DNA of 64,000 nucleotides from Agrobacterium salinitolerans. Its GTDB lineage: Bacteria > Pseudomonadota > Alphaproteobacteria > Rhizobiales > Rhizobiaceae. The translations under genes and the position numbers were made by a program. Of the stretch, positions 8,669 to 16,341 are shown in pieces. The notes beneath the pieces were generated by a model. It saw only the letters and a program-made list of their open reading frames with translations. It was not told the DNA's origin and ran no database searches. Position 1 is the first letter of the stretch; the number at the start of each line of letters is the position of its first letter. The DNA is taken from assembly GCF_002008225.1 (NCBI RefSeq), contig NZ_MRDH01000005.1:62001-126000 (forward strand), written 5' to 3'.

Positions 8669-8995
8669 TCAGGCCGCGAGCGCTGCCATAATCTCTTCTG
8701 CATCCACGACGCCCGCCTTCACGATGGCCTTTTCCAAGGCCGAAAGGAACTGGTCGTAGTAGTTCCAACTCGAGCGGTCGACCGGGTGGTCTCTTTCCCA
8801 GGCACCGATCGCTGCGATTAGTTGGTCACGGAACTCGTCCCACTCGAAGAACCCGTTCTTTGCGAGGGCAAGCGCCATCCCGAAGGACTTCCGCTCCCAC
8901 TCCGAGCCGAAGCAGAGTGTTCCGTTTGCACGGGGAGGGCTGTCTGACTGCCCCATCATCTCGGTGACAGCGAAATGCTCAAACTGCGTCAGCAT
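8669..8995 (-). CDS. Nitrile hydratase activator/accessory protein (P14K/NthE family)
   Basis: A 108-residue protein resembling the beta subunit N-terminus, as do the P14K/NhlE accessory proteins that carry the alpha subunit and deliver cobalt into it. Recognisable features are FGSEWERKSFGMALAL, FFEWDEFRDQLIAAI and the terminal WNYYDQFLSALEKAI. An earlier in-frame ATG inside nthA is possible, but the ATG at 8993-8995 comes seven bases after the nthA stop, and TGAGG formed by that stop supplies its ribosome-binding site. Its place after alpha and before cbtBA fits self-subunit-swapping maturation of cobalt nitrile hydratases. Confidence 0.9.
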   Translation of the reverse strand: MLTQFEHFAVTEMMGQSDSPPRANGTLCFGSEWERKSFGMALALAKNGFFEWDEFRDQLIAAIGAWERDHPVDRSSWNYYDQFLSALEKAIVKAGVVDAEEIMAALAA

Positions 8996-9002
8996 GCGCA
9001 CC

Positions 9003-9620
9003 TCACGCGGCCTTCGCGACAGCAACGCCCATCATTGCCTCGGGCGTGACAAGCGCTTCCAGTTCCGCTTCTGTGAGGCCTTCCGTGCCTTCCGGACGTT
9101 CTGGGATCACGAACCAGCGGATTTGGGCACTCGAGTCCCAAACCTTGATCTCTACATCGCTTGGGACTGGAAGACCGAATTCGTTGAGAACGGCACGGGG
9201 TTCGCGCGCAGCGCGGCTCCGGAATGTCGGATCCTTGTACCAGTAGGGAGGCAGACCGAGGACCGGCCAGGGATAGCAAGAGCAGAGCGTGCAGATGATC
9301 AGGTTGTGAATACCAGGGCCATTGGCGACCGCCCGCATGTGCTCACCTTCCGCGCCCGCCATTCCATCCGGCAGATCAAGCTCGGCGATCGCGCGAGGCG
9401 TGTCGGCGACGAGCCTTTCCTTGAAAGCGGGATCCAACCACGCGCGTGCTACGATCTTCGCGCCATTGAAGGGTCCCATTTTCGTTTCGAAGAACTCGAG
9501 AACGGTATCGACCGTCCTGTCGGTAATGATTCCTTTTTTGATGAGGAGCGCTTCGAGGGCGCGGACGCGAGCGGCGCTATATGCCTCACGATCTTCGCGA
9601 TACTGAAATCTATCGGTCAT
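9003..9620 (-). CDS. nthA: Cobalt-type nitrile hydratase, alpha subunit
   Basis: Alpha subunit (205 residues) of nitrile hydratase, which hydrates nitriles to amides in the cytoplasm. The metal-binding claw is C110-T-L-C113-S-C115. Thr in the second position of this motif marks the cobalt type; iron enzymes have Ser. The second and third cysteines are oxidised in the mature enzyme of this family. It follows the beta subunit gene after a 15-base gap, the beta-alpha order usual for cobalt enzymes. No amidase gene is in the window, so the amide product must be handled elsewhere or released. Confidence 0.96.
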   Translation of the reverse strand: MTDRFQYREDREAYSAARVRALEALLIKKGIITDRTVDTVLEFFETKMGPFNGAKIVARAWLDPAFKERLVADTPRAIAELDLPDGMAGAEGEHMRAVANGPGIHNLIICTLCSCYPWPVLGLPPYWYKDPTFRSRAAREPRAVLNEFGLPVPSDVEIKVWDSSAQIRWFVIPERPEGTEGLTEAELEALVTPEAMMGVAVAKAA

Positions 9621-9635
9621 TGATGTTCTCCGGAT

Positions 9636-10379
9636 TCAGGCGGCCTTGACAGCTACCGCCGCTTCGGGTGCTTCGATGTAGTGGGAGTAGAGGTCGGCGT
9701 AGATCGTGAAATTTGGCTCCGCGTTTCCTGGCCAGAGGTGGTCTGGGTCGAAACGCACGCAGTAGACGGGCATAGGGGCGCCGATGCCGTCTCCCCCGGT
9801 GTCACAGAGGTATGTGAAAGCGCCATCATAAACAGTCTCAATGGTGCCGCTCTTGCCCCTCAGGAAGCCTGGGAGGCGGGTGTGCTCGACGCTCGGAACG
9901 TTGCGGATCAAGACTTCGTCGCCGACTTCGAAGGCAAAATTCACCGTGACGTCACGCTTCGGGCTGTCGCCCTCGACCAAATATTGCACGACCCGGTCGT
10001 CGATAGCCTTTTCCCCGGCACTTGGCAGCGCCATCGACGGATCGCGGTAATATTGCTCAGTCAGTTGGTCGAGTTCCTCGGCGGTGATATAGCCGTTCTC
10101 GATGAAGTAGCCAGAGATCCCGCCAAGCCATTTCTCGTAGTAGCGGAACTTGAAGTAGTCGAAGGGATTAAGAGACTCAGCTCCCTTGCGCAGATCGGCC
10201 CAGGTCCAGATGGTCGAGAACACGGATGGTGTCGCGGGGAGGGGCAGTTGCGAGGAGAGTGCCATCATCGCCGTGTGGATGCCGAAAATCCTCGTTTCCC
10301 ATGTCTCGACAAAGACACGCGTTTCGGTGCTGACAGGGCCAAGCCCTTCCAGACCCCCAAGATAATGCTGAAGCTTCAT
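9636..10379 (-). CDS. nthB: Cobalt-type nitrile hydratase, beta subunit
   Basis: Beta subunit (247 residues) that partners with the alpha subunit. The N-terminal helical domain reads HYLGGLEGLGPV and FYFKFRYYEKWL-like (DYFKFRYYEKW), and the C-terminal SH3-like barrel contains GDEVLIRN, TRLPGFLRGKSGTIE and VRFDPDHLWPG, all hallmark beta-subunit segments. The length is in the normal range. It starts the catalytic part of the operon, 27 bases after the DUF1097 gene. Confidence 0.95.
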   Translation of the reverse strand: MKLQHYLGGLEGLGPVSTETRVFVETWETRIFGIHTAMMALSSQLPLPATPSVFSTIWTWADLRKGAESLNPFDYFKFRYYEKWLGGISGYFIENGYITAEELDQLTEQYYRDPSMALPSAGEKAIDDRVVQYLVEGDSPKRDVTVNFAFEVGDEVLIRNVPSVEHTRLPGFLRGKSGTIETVYDGAFTYLCDTGGDGIGAPMPVYCVRFDPDHLWPGNAEPNFTIYADLYSHYIEAPEAAVAVKAA

Positions 10380-10406
10380 TACAGTCGTCCTCTGTTGAAT
10401 TTGGCG

Positions 10407-10907
10407 TCAGGCCGTTGCCGTCTTCTTGGCGGCTAAGATGTTGGTGCCGATCTCGGACACGAGGCCGAAGAGGCCCCCGAGCAGCATCGCCGCCATCGCG
10501 ACCAGCGTCGGATGGTTCAGGCCGGAAGTCGTGACCGTGGTACCTGTCGCGGCCGTAGTTCCCACAAATGACGCGAAGCCAAAGACGATCGCGGGCGGGA
10601 AGTTCAGGATTGGCATCGCAGACACCAGGATCATCGTTGAGGTTCCGGCGCCAACGAGGATTGCGGCGAACAGGGGATGGGCGGGTGCAAAGCCGATGAG
10701 CAGCAGCGTAATGGAGGCGATGATGATGCCAGCCCAGTTCGACACCACGGACTTTACGAGGCCCCGCTGCCCGCCACCACAGGCGAAGAACGAAGCCCAG
10801 GCGATGAAGGTGACCCACACGGGAACAGGAAAGACGGTAGCGGTCACGTAGGTGTCAACAGCACCTAAGACACCCAGGCTGATCATCGATGCGACAAGTG
10901 GGGGCAT
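10407..10907 (-). CDS. DUF1097 inner-membrane protein
   Basis: A 166-residue, very hydrophobic protein with five or six predicted membrane helices, matching the DUF1097 family (relatives include YcdZ of E. coli). Key segments are WVTFIAWASFFACGGGQRGL and the glycine-rich LLGGLFGLVSEIGTN. The start at 10907 is set by AAGGAGA seven bases upstream. It lies between the CobW-type gene and nthB in the nitrile hydratase operon. Its substrate is unknown; transport of a nitrile, amide or urea-like compound is a guess from context only. Confidence 0.75.
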   Translation of the reverse strand: MPPLVASMISLGVLGAVDTYVTATVFPVPVWVTFIAWASFFACGGGQRGLVKSVVSNWAGIIIASITLLLIGFAPAHPLFAAILVGAGTSTMILVSAMPILNFPPAIVFGFASFVGTTAATGTTVTTSGLNHPTLVAMAAMLLGGLFGLVSEIGTNILAAKKTATA

Positions 10908-10941
10908 GGAATTCTCCTTTTCAATAGAGGGAGTGATCTGG

Positions 10942-11916
10942 TCACGAAGCAAGCGCGCGTGGCGCTGCCAAGCATGCCTCAAAGCCGGAGCGGAGCGCGG
11001 CCTCATTCAGATGCCGTCCGATGAAGACGAGTTCACTTTTCCGGACATCCGTCGCCTTCCAAGGCTTCCCTGGCCGTCCTTCCAGTGTCATGTGGACGCC
11101 GTGAAACACGTATCGGCGGGCCTCATTCGCAAAGCTCAGGACGCCCTTCATTCGGAAGAGGTCGGCACCAATCTCCTGCACGAGACGGTTCAGCCACGCA
11201 TTGAAGAGCGCAGGATCGAGCAGACCCTCATCAACGATTGCGACGCATCCGACCGCATCATCATGCTCGTGATCGTGCTCTTCGAGGATGTTGGGGTCGA
11301 TCGCCAATATATTGTTGAGGTTGAAAGCGTCGATGCCAAGCACCTCGAGTGGGTCGATACTGCAGTCCTTCGTCTGGACGATCTTCGCCAGCGGGTTAAG
11401 AGCGCGAACACGTTGCTCTATCGCTGACAGACCTTCACCATCGACGAGATCGGACTTGTTTAAAAGCAGCAGGTCGGCAAACGCAATTTGTTCGACCGCC
11501 TCGTCCTGCGAAAGCTGATGTGGAAGGTGCAAGGCATCGACAACGGTGACGATTGCGTCGATCTTTAGCCGGGCCTTCAATTCCTCCTCAAGCACGAAAC
11601 TCTGAATGACCGGGGCGGGGTCCGCCAGACCAGAAGTTTCGATGACGATCCGATCGAGCGGGCCGGCTGTCGACACGAGACGAGTGAGCGCAGTTATTAG
11701 GTCGGAACGAACAGTACAACAGATGCAACCATTGTTAAGTTCGACCACCTCATCCTTCGTTTCAACGACAAGTTGGCCGTCAATACCGACCTCTCCGTAT
11801 TCATTTACGACGATCGCTAGTCGCTGTCCCTCTGCCCCCAGAACGATCCTGTTCAGGAGCGTTGTCTTTCCGGCACCGAGGAAGCCAGTGATAATGGTGA
11901 CTGGGATCTTTTCCAT
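10942..11916 (-). CDS. CobW/P47K-family GTP-dependent metallochaperone
   Basis: A 324-residue COG0523 GTPase. The P-loop GFLGAGKTT is at 11-19, the conserved metal site C64-I-C66-C67 follows in NNGCICCTVR, and the guanine motif NKSD is present, with a CobW C-terminal domain behind. The family delivers metals, and members next to nitrile hydratases (P47K) act as activators. A histidine-rich EEHDHEHDD stretch fits metal handling. The start at 11916 gives the correct N-terminus (MEKIPVTIITGFLG) and has GGAGAA upstream; the frame is open further 5'. It is the first gene of the operon running down to about 7449. Zinc-type COG0523 function is a less likely alternative. Confidence 0.9.
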   Translation of the reverse strand: MEKIPVTIITGFLGAGKTTLLNRIVLGAEGQRLAIVVNEYGEVGIDGQLVVETKDEVVELNNGCICCTVRSDLITALTRLVSTAGPLDRIVIETSGLADPAPVIQSFVLEEELKARLKIDAIVTVVDALHLPHQLSQDEAVEQIAFADLLLLNKSDLVDGEGLSAIEQRVRALNPLAKIVQTKDCSIDPLEVLGIDAFNLNNILAIDPNILEEHDHEHDDAVGCVAIVDEGLLDPALFNAWLNRLVQEIGADLFRMKGVLSFANEARRYVFHGVHMTLEGRPGKPWKATDVRKSELVFIGRHLNEAALRSGFEACLAAPRALAS

Positions 11917-12048
11917 ACTAGTTGTTCTCCGAGAACAGAGTGCGCATGTCTTGACAGCCGCAATCAAACGCCCTGGAGTGGCTCCGAAATACCGCCGGTG
12001 CTTCATGTGTGGTGTCGTGATAAAAATGATTACAGATGCATTGCGCCT

Positions 12049-12072
12049 TCCTTGCAAGGAGACCGATGTCTC
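12049..12072. promoter_or_regulatory. Palindromes upstream of the nitrile hydratase operon
   Basis: A perfect 12-bp palindrome TCCTTGCAAGGA (12049-12060) is followed directly by GAGAC-CGAT-GTCTC (12059-12072). They lie about 135-155 bases upstream of the CobW start, where an operator for the operon could sit. No regulator can be assigned from the sequence. Confidence 0.3.
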
Positions 12073-12105
12073 ACTAACGGACAAAGAAGAAGCAGATTCG
12101 GACAA

Positions 12106-12811
12106 AAATCAGCCTATTTTGCCGAATGAATAAGCATTAGATAGAATGATTACTATTTAGGCGTTTTCCGCCTATTTTCGCAGCACCAAATCTGAGATGG
12201 AAGCCGCCCAACCCGGGGATAAAAAGTTAAGTGGGCCCGCTGTCGGCTCAAGGACAGACTTCACCGCCTCCCTGCTTTTGTGGTTCAGCCGCCTCCCTGA
12301 TCATCGAACGGCGCAATCGTACCGTCGAGCGCCTTATCGACTTTTGAGTATCAGTCTCGATAGACTTCGGGCACTTCGTTTGCCAGTCTGCTACCCTGAG
12401 ATCGTAGCAAGCGTGGCGTGCGCCATTCGGGGACCCATCGGCGGTCGAGGGGACTGCTCACAGAATTCTGCAGACTGTTGCAATTAACATTGGTCGTTTT
12501 TCAGCTTGCTGAAAACACCGAGGAATAAAAAGCGGTTGCACGGGGACAACTCAACTACCAAGTCACATATGCATTGCAGTATGATAGAACATTTTTTCGA
12601 GAATTCTCAGGAAGGATATTGTGGAAGTTTTGTCTTACTTGAAGCTCACGTGCCGGGCGCCTACTGCGACCCAGTCAAAAACCCACAACGAAAACGCCGG
12701 CCTCTAGCGCACCGTCGAACGCCACAGCATTGGCAAACTCACGGCAAGGCATAGACTTCTTGAGGGAGATGACCCGTCGCCTGCTGCTCGTCACGGTACG
12801 AGGGCTTGGCC
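12106..12811. other. Stretch without a recognisable gene
   Basis: About 700 bases between the nitrile hydratase operon promoter region and the aldo/keto reductase stop. Short open frames occur on the plus strand (12197-12487, 12506-12754, 12730-12948) but none resembles a known protein or has a convincing ribosome-binding site. An 8-bp stem with T-runs on both sides (TTTTCAGC at 12498-12505, GCTGAAAA at 12508-12515) could act as a bidirectional terminator. I see no transposase relic here. Confidence 0.5.
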
Positions 12812-13750
12812 TCACATCTCGCGCTCCCAGACGCCGCGGGTATTTACATTTGCCGCGTCGGCAAGCGTTTCCAGTTCTGCGATCTCCTCACTGGTTAGGA
12901 CGATGCCTTTTGCCCTCACCAGACCATCAATGTGGTGGGACTTGGTGATGCCGACGATCGGTGTCGTCCCCTTGGCGATGGCCCACGCTATTGCGACATC
13001 AGATGCCGTTGCGCCGTGGCTTTGGCCGATCGCAGCGAGCTTTTCAGTCAGGTCCCGCAACTGCGCCAGCATGCCATTGTAAATCTTCGCGCGGATGCTG
13101 CCGTGGGGAAGAGGATTCTCCGGACTGTACTTGCCGGTGAGGGCCCCCTGTTCAAGCACCATATAGGCGAAGAAAGAAATGCCGTGATCGTGGCAGTAGT
13201 CTAAAATGCCAGCTTGTTCAGAGCTACGGTAGAGAAGACTATAATGGTTCTGGATTCCCTCGACCCGGTATCCGGCTTCGGCGAGGATCTCGTCGGCCAT
13301 CTTAATTTCCCTTAGGTTGTGGTTTGAAACTCCGACATGCTTGACCTTGCCACTTTTCAGCAATGGAATGAGGTCAGGAGTCCATCGCGGCACATCGGCT
13401 GCATTGTGAATCCAGTAGAGGTCGATGTAGTCTGTGCCCAAGTTTTTCAGACTTTGCTCGAGCATTTCCGCCATCTGGTTGAGGCCGGCTCCGGCGATCC
13501 GCGGATTGAACTTGGTGGAAATCTGGTAGTCGCGGCGGCTGTACTTCTTCAGAACGCCCCCCAGCGTAGTCTCCGAACGGCCCATGCCGTATATAATGGC
13601 GGTGTCCCACAGAGTTAGCCCCACCGAATGCGCCTTGTCTGCCGCCTCTGCAAGACCCGCCTGGGTGAGGCTGGAACCGAAGTAGCCATTTCCACTTTCT
13701 CCACTATCACCCCATGCCCAAGTCCCTAATGCGACTGGAGGCGTAATCAA
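12812..13750 (-). CDS. Aldo/keto reductase
   Basis: A 312-residue NAD(P)H-dependent oxidoreductase of the AKR superfamily with a TIM-barrel fold. The catalytic tetrad is visible as D and Y in LWDTAIIYG, K in STKFNP and H in YWIHN. The C-terminal NADP-site segment IVGITKSHHIDG is also present. The start appears to be TTG at 13750, since the upstream frame has only a CTG before a stop; a strong GGAGGAG lies 17 bases or so upstream, an unusually long spacing. It follows the FAD monooxygenase gene by 84 bases and may be cotranscribed, possibly reducing an aromatic aldehyde or ketone (inference). Confidence 0.85.
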   Translation of the reverse strand: MITPPVALGTWAWGDSGESGNGYFGSSLTQAGLAEAADKAHSVGLTLWDTAIIYGMGRSETTLGGVLKKYSRRDYQISTKFNPRIAGAGLNQMAEMLEQSLKNLGTDYIDLYWIHNAADVPRWTPDLIPLLKSGKVKHVGVSNHNLREIKMADEILAEAGYRVEGIQNHYSLLYRSSEQAGILDYCHDHGISFFAYMVLEQGALTGKYSPENPLPHGSIRAKIYNGMLAQLRDLTEKLAAIGQSHGATASDVAIAWAIAKGTTPIVGITKSHHIDGLVRAKGIVLTSEEIAELETLADAANVNTRGVWEREM

Positions 13751-13834
13751 ATTGCTCAGTTAATTTCTCCTCCATAAGGATGAAGCTAGCATGCAGTGCC
13801 GCAGGCGCGATCACTATTTGGCGGGAATTGACTC

Positions 13835-15520
13835 TTAGCTTAATCCGACGCGATTATCCTCGCGTCCCCGTCGAGCCAAGACTGTTTCGATAACCGCCAC
13901 CGCGTCACAATCATCATCCCCACGCCAAGCCACAATCTGATCCGGACGAATGAGCACAAGTGGGGCCCGATAAAGCTCGATCAACTGATCTTGATCCAGG
14001 TCCAAAACAGCAATCTCCATTCCTAGCGCCCGAGCCGCCGATATCAGTTCTGCGCCGCTTGACGATGAGTGACACAGTCTCAAAAGCGTCCATTCAAAAC
14101 CGAAATGGTCGTAGAGCGATGTGTGCATATCCAACCAAACGTGAGGAGCCCTTCCGCCAGGCGCGGCATTGGGTATATAGACATCTGGAAGATCGGGTCC
14201 GGTGTTAGGCTGCTCAGAAAAAATTATCGGCGAATGGTCGTAACGGACACCGAACGTGACGCCAGGTATGTTGAACTCGGATTTCCCGTGAGCCTCGAGG
14301 TACGCACCAGCTTCGCGGCGCAAATTAGCCCCGACATCTGAATCAGCCTCAATATCCGGATTCGGCAGATAGTTTCCAATCGACTCAGCGAATGCTTTGG
14401 CAAAGCCTGTATTCCTAACCGCTGCCGGACGCCGCTCCAACTCATAGGTGTTGAGAAGAGATGGTGGTGCGATGCCTTTCACTACGGCCGCAAGTTTCCA
14501 GCCCAGATTGACTGCGTCATCTACAGCGGTATTGTAACCAAGCCCGCCAGCAGGCGTGAAAAGATGAACTGCGTCGCCGCCGAGCAGAATTCGGCCCACC
14601 TGAAACTTTTCTGCGACAAGCGCGAAACCTGCTGTCCAAGTGCCGCGCGACAAGATTTCGGCCTCAACGGGATAACCGACCACCGACCGGAAAATGTCCA
14701 ATGCCTCTTCGTCGGAAATATCCTCTTCGCTTTCGCCTTCTTTCAACTGTGTGTGGAAAGCGAACTCCCCCCTGCCATCGACCGCGGCCATGAAGGCTCG
14801 ACGTTCGGAATTGAATGCTACGTTCATCCATGCGGGGGCGAACGGGACCACATCGTAGAACTGCGGGCACCGAAGATAGAGCGCAAACATTTTCCCCCCA
14901 AAGAAATCCCTGACGGCACCCCCGTCGCCTCGATATCGGATACCAAGAGTGCGCCTCACGAAGCTCTTCGCTCCATCGCCCCCGATGAGATACTTTGCGG
15001 TTATGAGGCGGGAATTATCAGTGCCGACTTGCGTTGCGGCCACGGTAACTTTCTCGCCCACGTCTTCAAACCGCGTAAGTCGCCAGCCATAGTTGACCGA
15101 AACAACTGGCAAAGATTCTGCGTGTTCACGCAGAACACGCTCGACGTATTTCTGGGAGACGCGGTGGGGTAATTCGGCAGCGCTCCATGGGCCGGTCATC
15201 GTCGAGATCTTCTCGCGCGCTTCTTTGGCCGAAGGGAGGCGAAATCGAGCTAGCTCGTGGCCAGCATACCGTGTGAAGTAGGCGATATCTGTTGGAAAAT
15301 CCTCGGGCATGCCGAGCGACCGGATCTCATCGGCAATACCGAGCCGCCGGAAATGCTCCATGGTTCTCGCCTGAGTGGCGTTGGCCTGAGGGTTGAAAGC
15401 CGTCGAGGCCTTTTCGTCAAAGAGGATCGCAGAAACCCCTCGTCGTCCAAGTTCAAGAGCCAATACCAGTCCGAACGGACCGCCACCAGCGATCACGACG
15501 TCGAAAACTTCATGAGCCAC
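13835..15520 (-). CDS. FAD-dependent aromatic monooxygenase (phenol hydroxylase-like)
   Basis: A 561-residue flavoprotein of the PheA/MhpA/UbiH type, expected to hydroxylate a phenolic ring using NAD(P)H and O2. The N-terminal dinucleotide fold is AGGGPFGLVLALELGRRG. The second FAD motif is ILLGGDAVHLFTPAGGLGYN, and a thioredoxin-like C-terminal domain ends APLVLIRPDQIVAWRGDD, as in MhpA-like enzymes. The frame opens with TTG at 15535, but GTG at 15518-15520 with GGGAGG eight bases upstream is clearly better. It lies between a MarR regulator and an aldo/keto reductase, opposite a hydroxyquinol operon. This suggests it makes a hydroquinone-type intermediate, for example by oxidative decarboxylation of vanillate or protocatechuate (inference). 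Confidence 0.88.
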   Translation of the reverse strand: MAHEVFDVVIAGGGPFGLVLALELGRRGVSAILFDEKASTAFNPQANATQARTMEHFRRLGIADEIRSLGMPEDFPTDIAYFTRYAGHELARFRLPSAKEAREKISTMTGPWSAAELPHRVSQKYVERVLREHAESLPVVSVNYGWRLTRFEDVGEKVTVAATQVGTDNSRLITAKYLIGGDGAKSFVRRTLGIRYRGDGGAVRDFFGGKMFALYLRCPQFYDVVPFAPAWMNVAFNSERRAFMAAVDGRGEFAFHTQLKEGESEEDISDEEALDIFRSVVGYPVEAEILSRGTWTAGFALVAEKFQVGRILLGGDAVHLFTPAGGLGYNTAVDDAVNLGWKLAAVVKGIAPPSLLNTYELERRPAAVRNTGFAKAFAESIGNYLPNPDIEADSDVGANLRREAGAYLEAHGKSEFNIPGVTFGVRYDHSPIIFSEQPNTGPDLPDVYIPNAAPGGRAPHVWLDMHTSLYDHFGFEWTLLRLCHSSSSGAELISAARALGMEIAVLDLDQDQLIELYRAPLVLIRPDQIVAWRGDDDCDAVAVIETVLARRGREDNRVGLS

Positions 15521-15575
15521 AGTAAGACCTCCCAAATCTAATGGGAGTAGAAATAGTAAGGAAACCAGACCAATG

Positions 15576-16040
15576 TCAATCGTTTTGAGCGGCCTCTTTT
15601 TGCGTTTGCGCCTCTACATACTTCCCTAGAGCCTCCACTATAAAATCCACCAGTGCTGACCCCAGCTGGTCACGCATTTCTTTTTCTGCAACATCGAGAC
15701 TGTGGTGGAATGCCTCGAGCCAGACGAGGCCCTTCTCTGTAAAACATACCAGTTTGGCTCGGCCGTCATTGGGATCGCGCCGCTTTTCGATCAACCCCGT
15801 CCGCTCCACTTGCTCGACCAACTCGCTCATCGACTGCTTCGTTAGAGACGCCCGACGAGCGAGTTCCGTCAGCCTCGTTCCGTCTTCATCGAGGTTTCGG
15901 GTCAAGTTGATATGGGCTGCAGTCAGTTCGTCGTGTCCTTTGACCTTCAGATTTTCGATAATTTTGTTCTCAAAAATCCGCACCGCTTCATTCATCCGGC
16001 GGCCAATGTTATTCCTTCGCCATACATTTCGAAAAATCAT
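15576..16040 (-). CDS. MarR-family transcriptional regulator
   Basis: A 154-residue winged-helix regulator. The DNA-binding part runs through TRLTELARRASLTKQSMSEL and the wing KRRDPNDGRAKLVCF, with dimerisation helices at both ends. MarR proteins of aromatic-degradation loci usually repress and are released by a phenolic ligand or its CoA ester. It is 55 bases upstream of the FAD monooxygenase on the same strand and divergent from the O-demethylase operon. A palindrome in the shared promoter region is a plausible target. Confidence 0.9.
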   Translation of the reverse strand: MIFRNVWRRNNIGRRMNEAVRIFENKIIENLKVKGHDELTAAHINLTRNLDEDGTRLTELARRASLTKQSMSELVEQVERTGLIEKRRDPNDGRAKLVCFTEKGLVWLEAFHHSLDVAEKEMRDQLGSALVDFIVEALGKYVEAQTQKEAAQND

Positions 16041-16113
16041 CCTGTGTCACCCCGCGTAGTATCATTTAAACGAGTAAGCCCGACGCAACTATTTTTCCAG
16101 TCCGTTTCTTAAA

Positions 16114-16147
16114 TTGATTGACAGAAGCCAATCAAGCTCGATATGGT
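16114..16147 (+). promoter_or_regulatory. Divergent promoter with candidate MarR operator
   Basis: The inverted repeat TTGATTG (16114-16120) and CAATCAA (16129-16135), 8 bases apart, overlaps a plus-strand minus-35 box TTGACA (16118-16123). A minus-10-like TATGGT lies at 16142-16147, spacing 18. In the other direction TTGATT with TTAAGA at 17 bases could serve marR. One palindrome could thus control both the demethylase operon and marR-monooxygenase. Confidence 0.5.
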
Positions 16148-16341
16148 CAGGTTACCGTACTAACTTGAGGTGTCGAAGGAGGAGTGGTGCGGCGGTCAGG
16201 TCGTGGCATCGATAGTTGTGCAATTTGCCGGTGCGTGAACGCATCATTTTCATATTGCTTCGAGCCAGCCTGTTCCAAAGTCACCTCATCAAGGCGCGAC
16301 AAGTTGCTTGGCGAAGCGGATCACAGGGAGGATGCTCGAAA

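Noticed and set aside
8964-9623. Plus-strand frame of about 219 codons across nthA
   Set aside because: It is antisense to a clear nitrile hydratase alpha subunit and has no recognisable product.
12106-12811. Short plus-strand frames as genes
   Set aside because: No family resemblance, no good ribosome-binding sites, and no conserved pattern could be seen.
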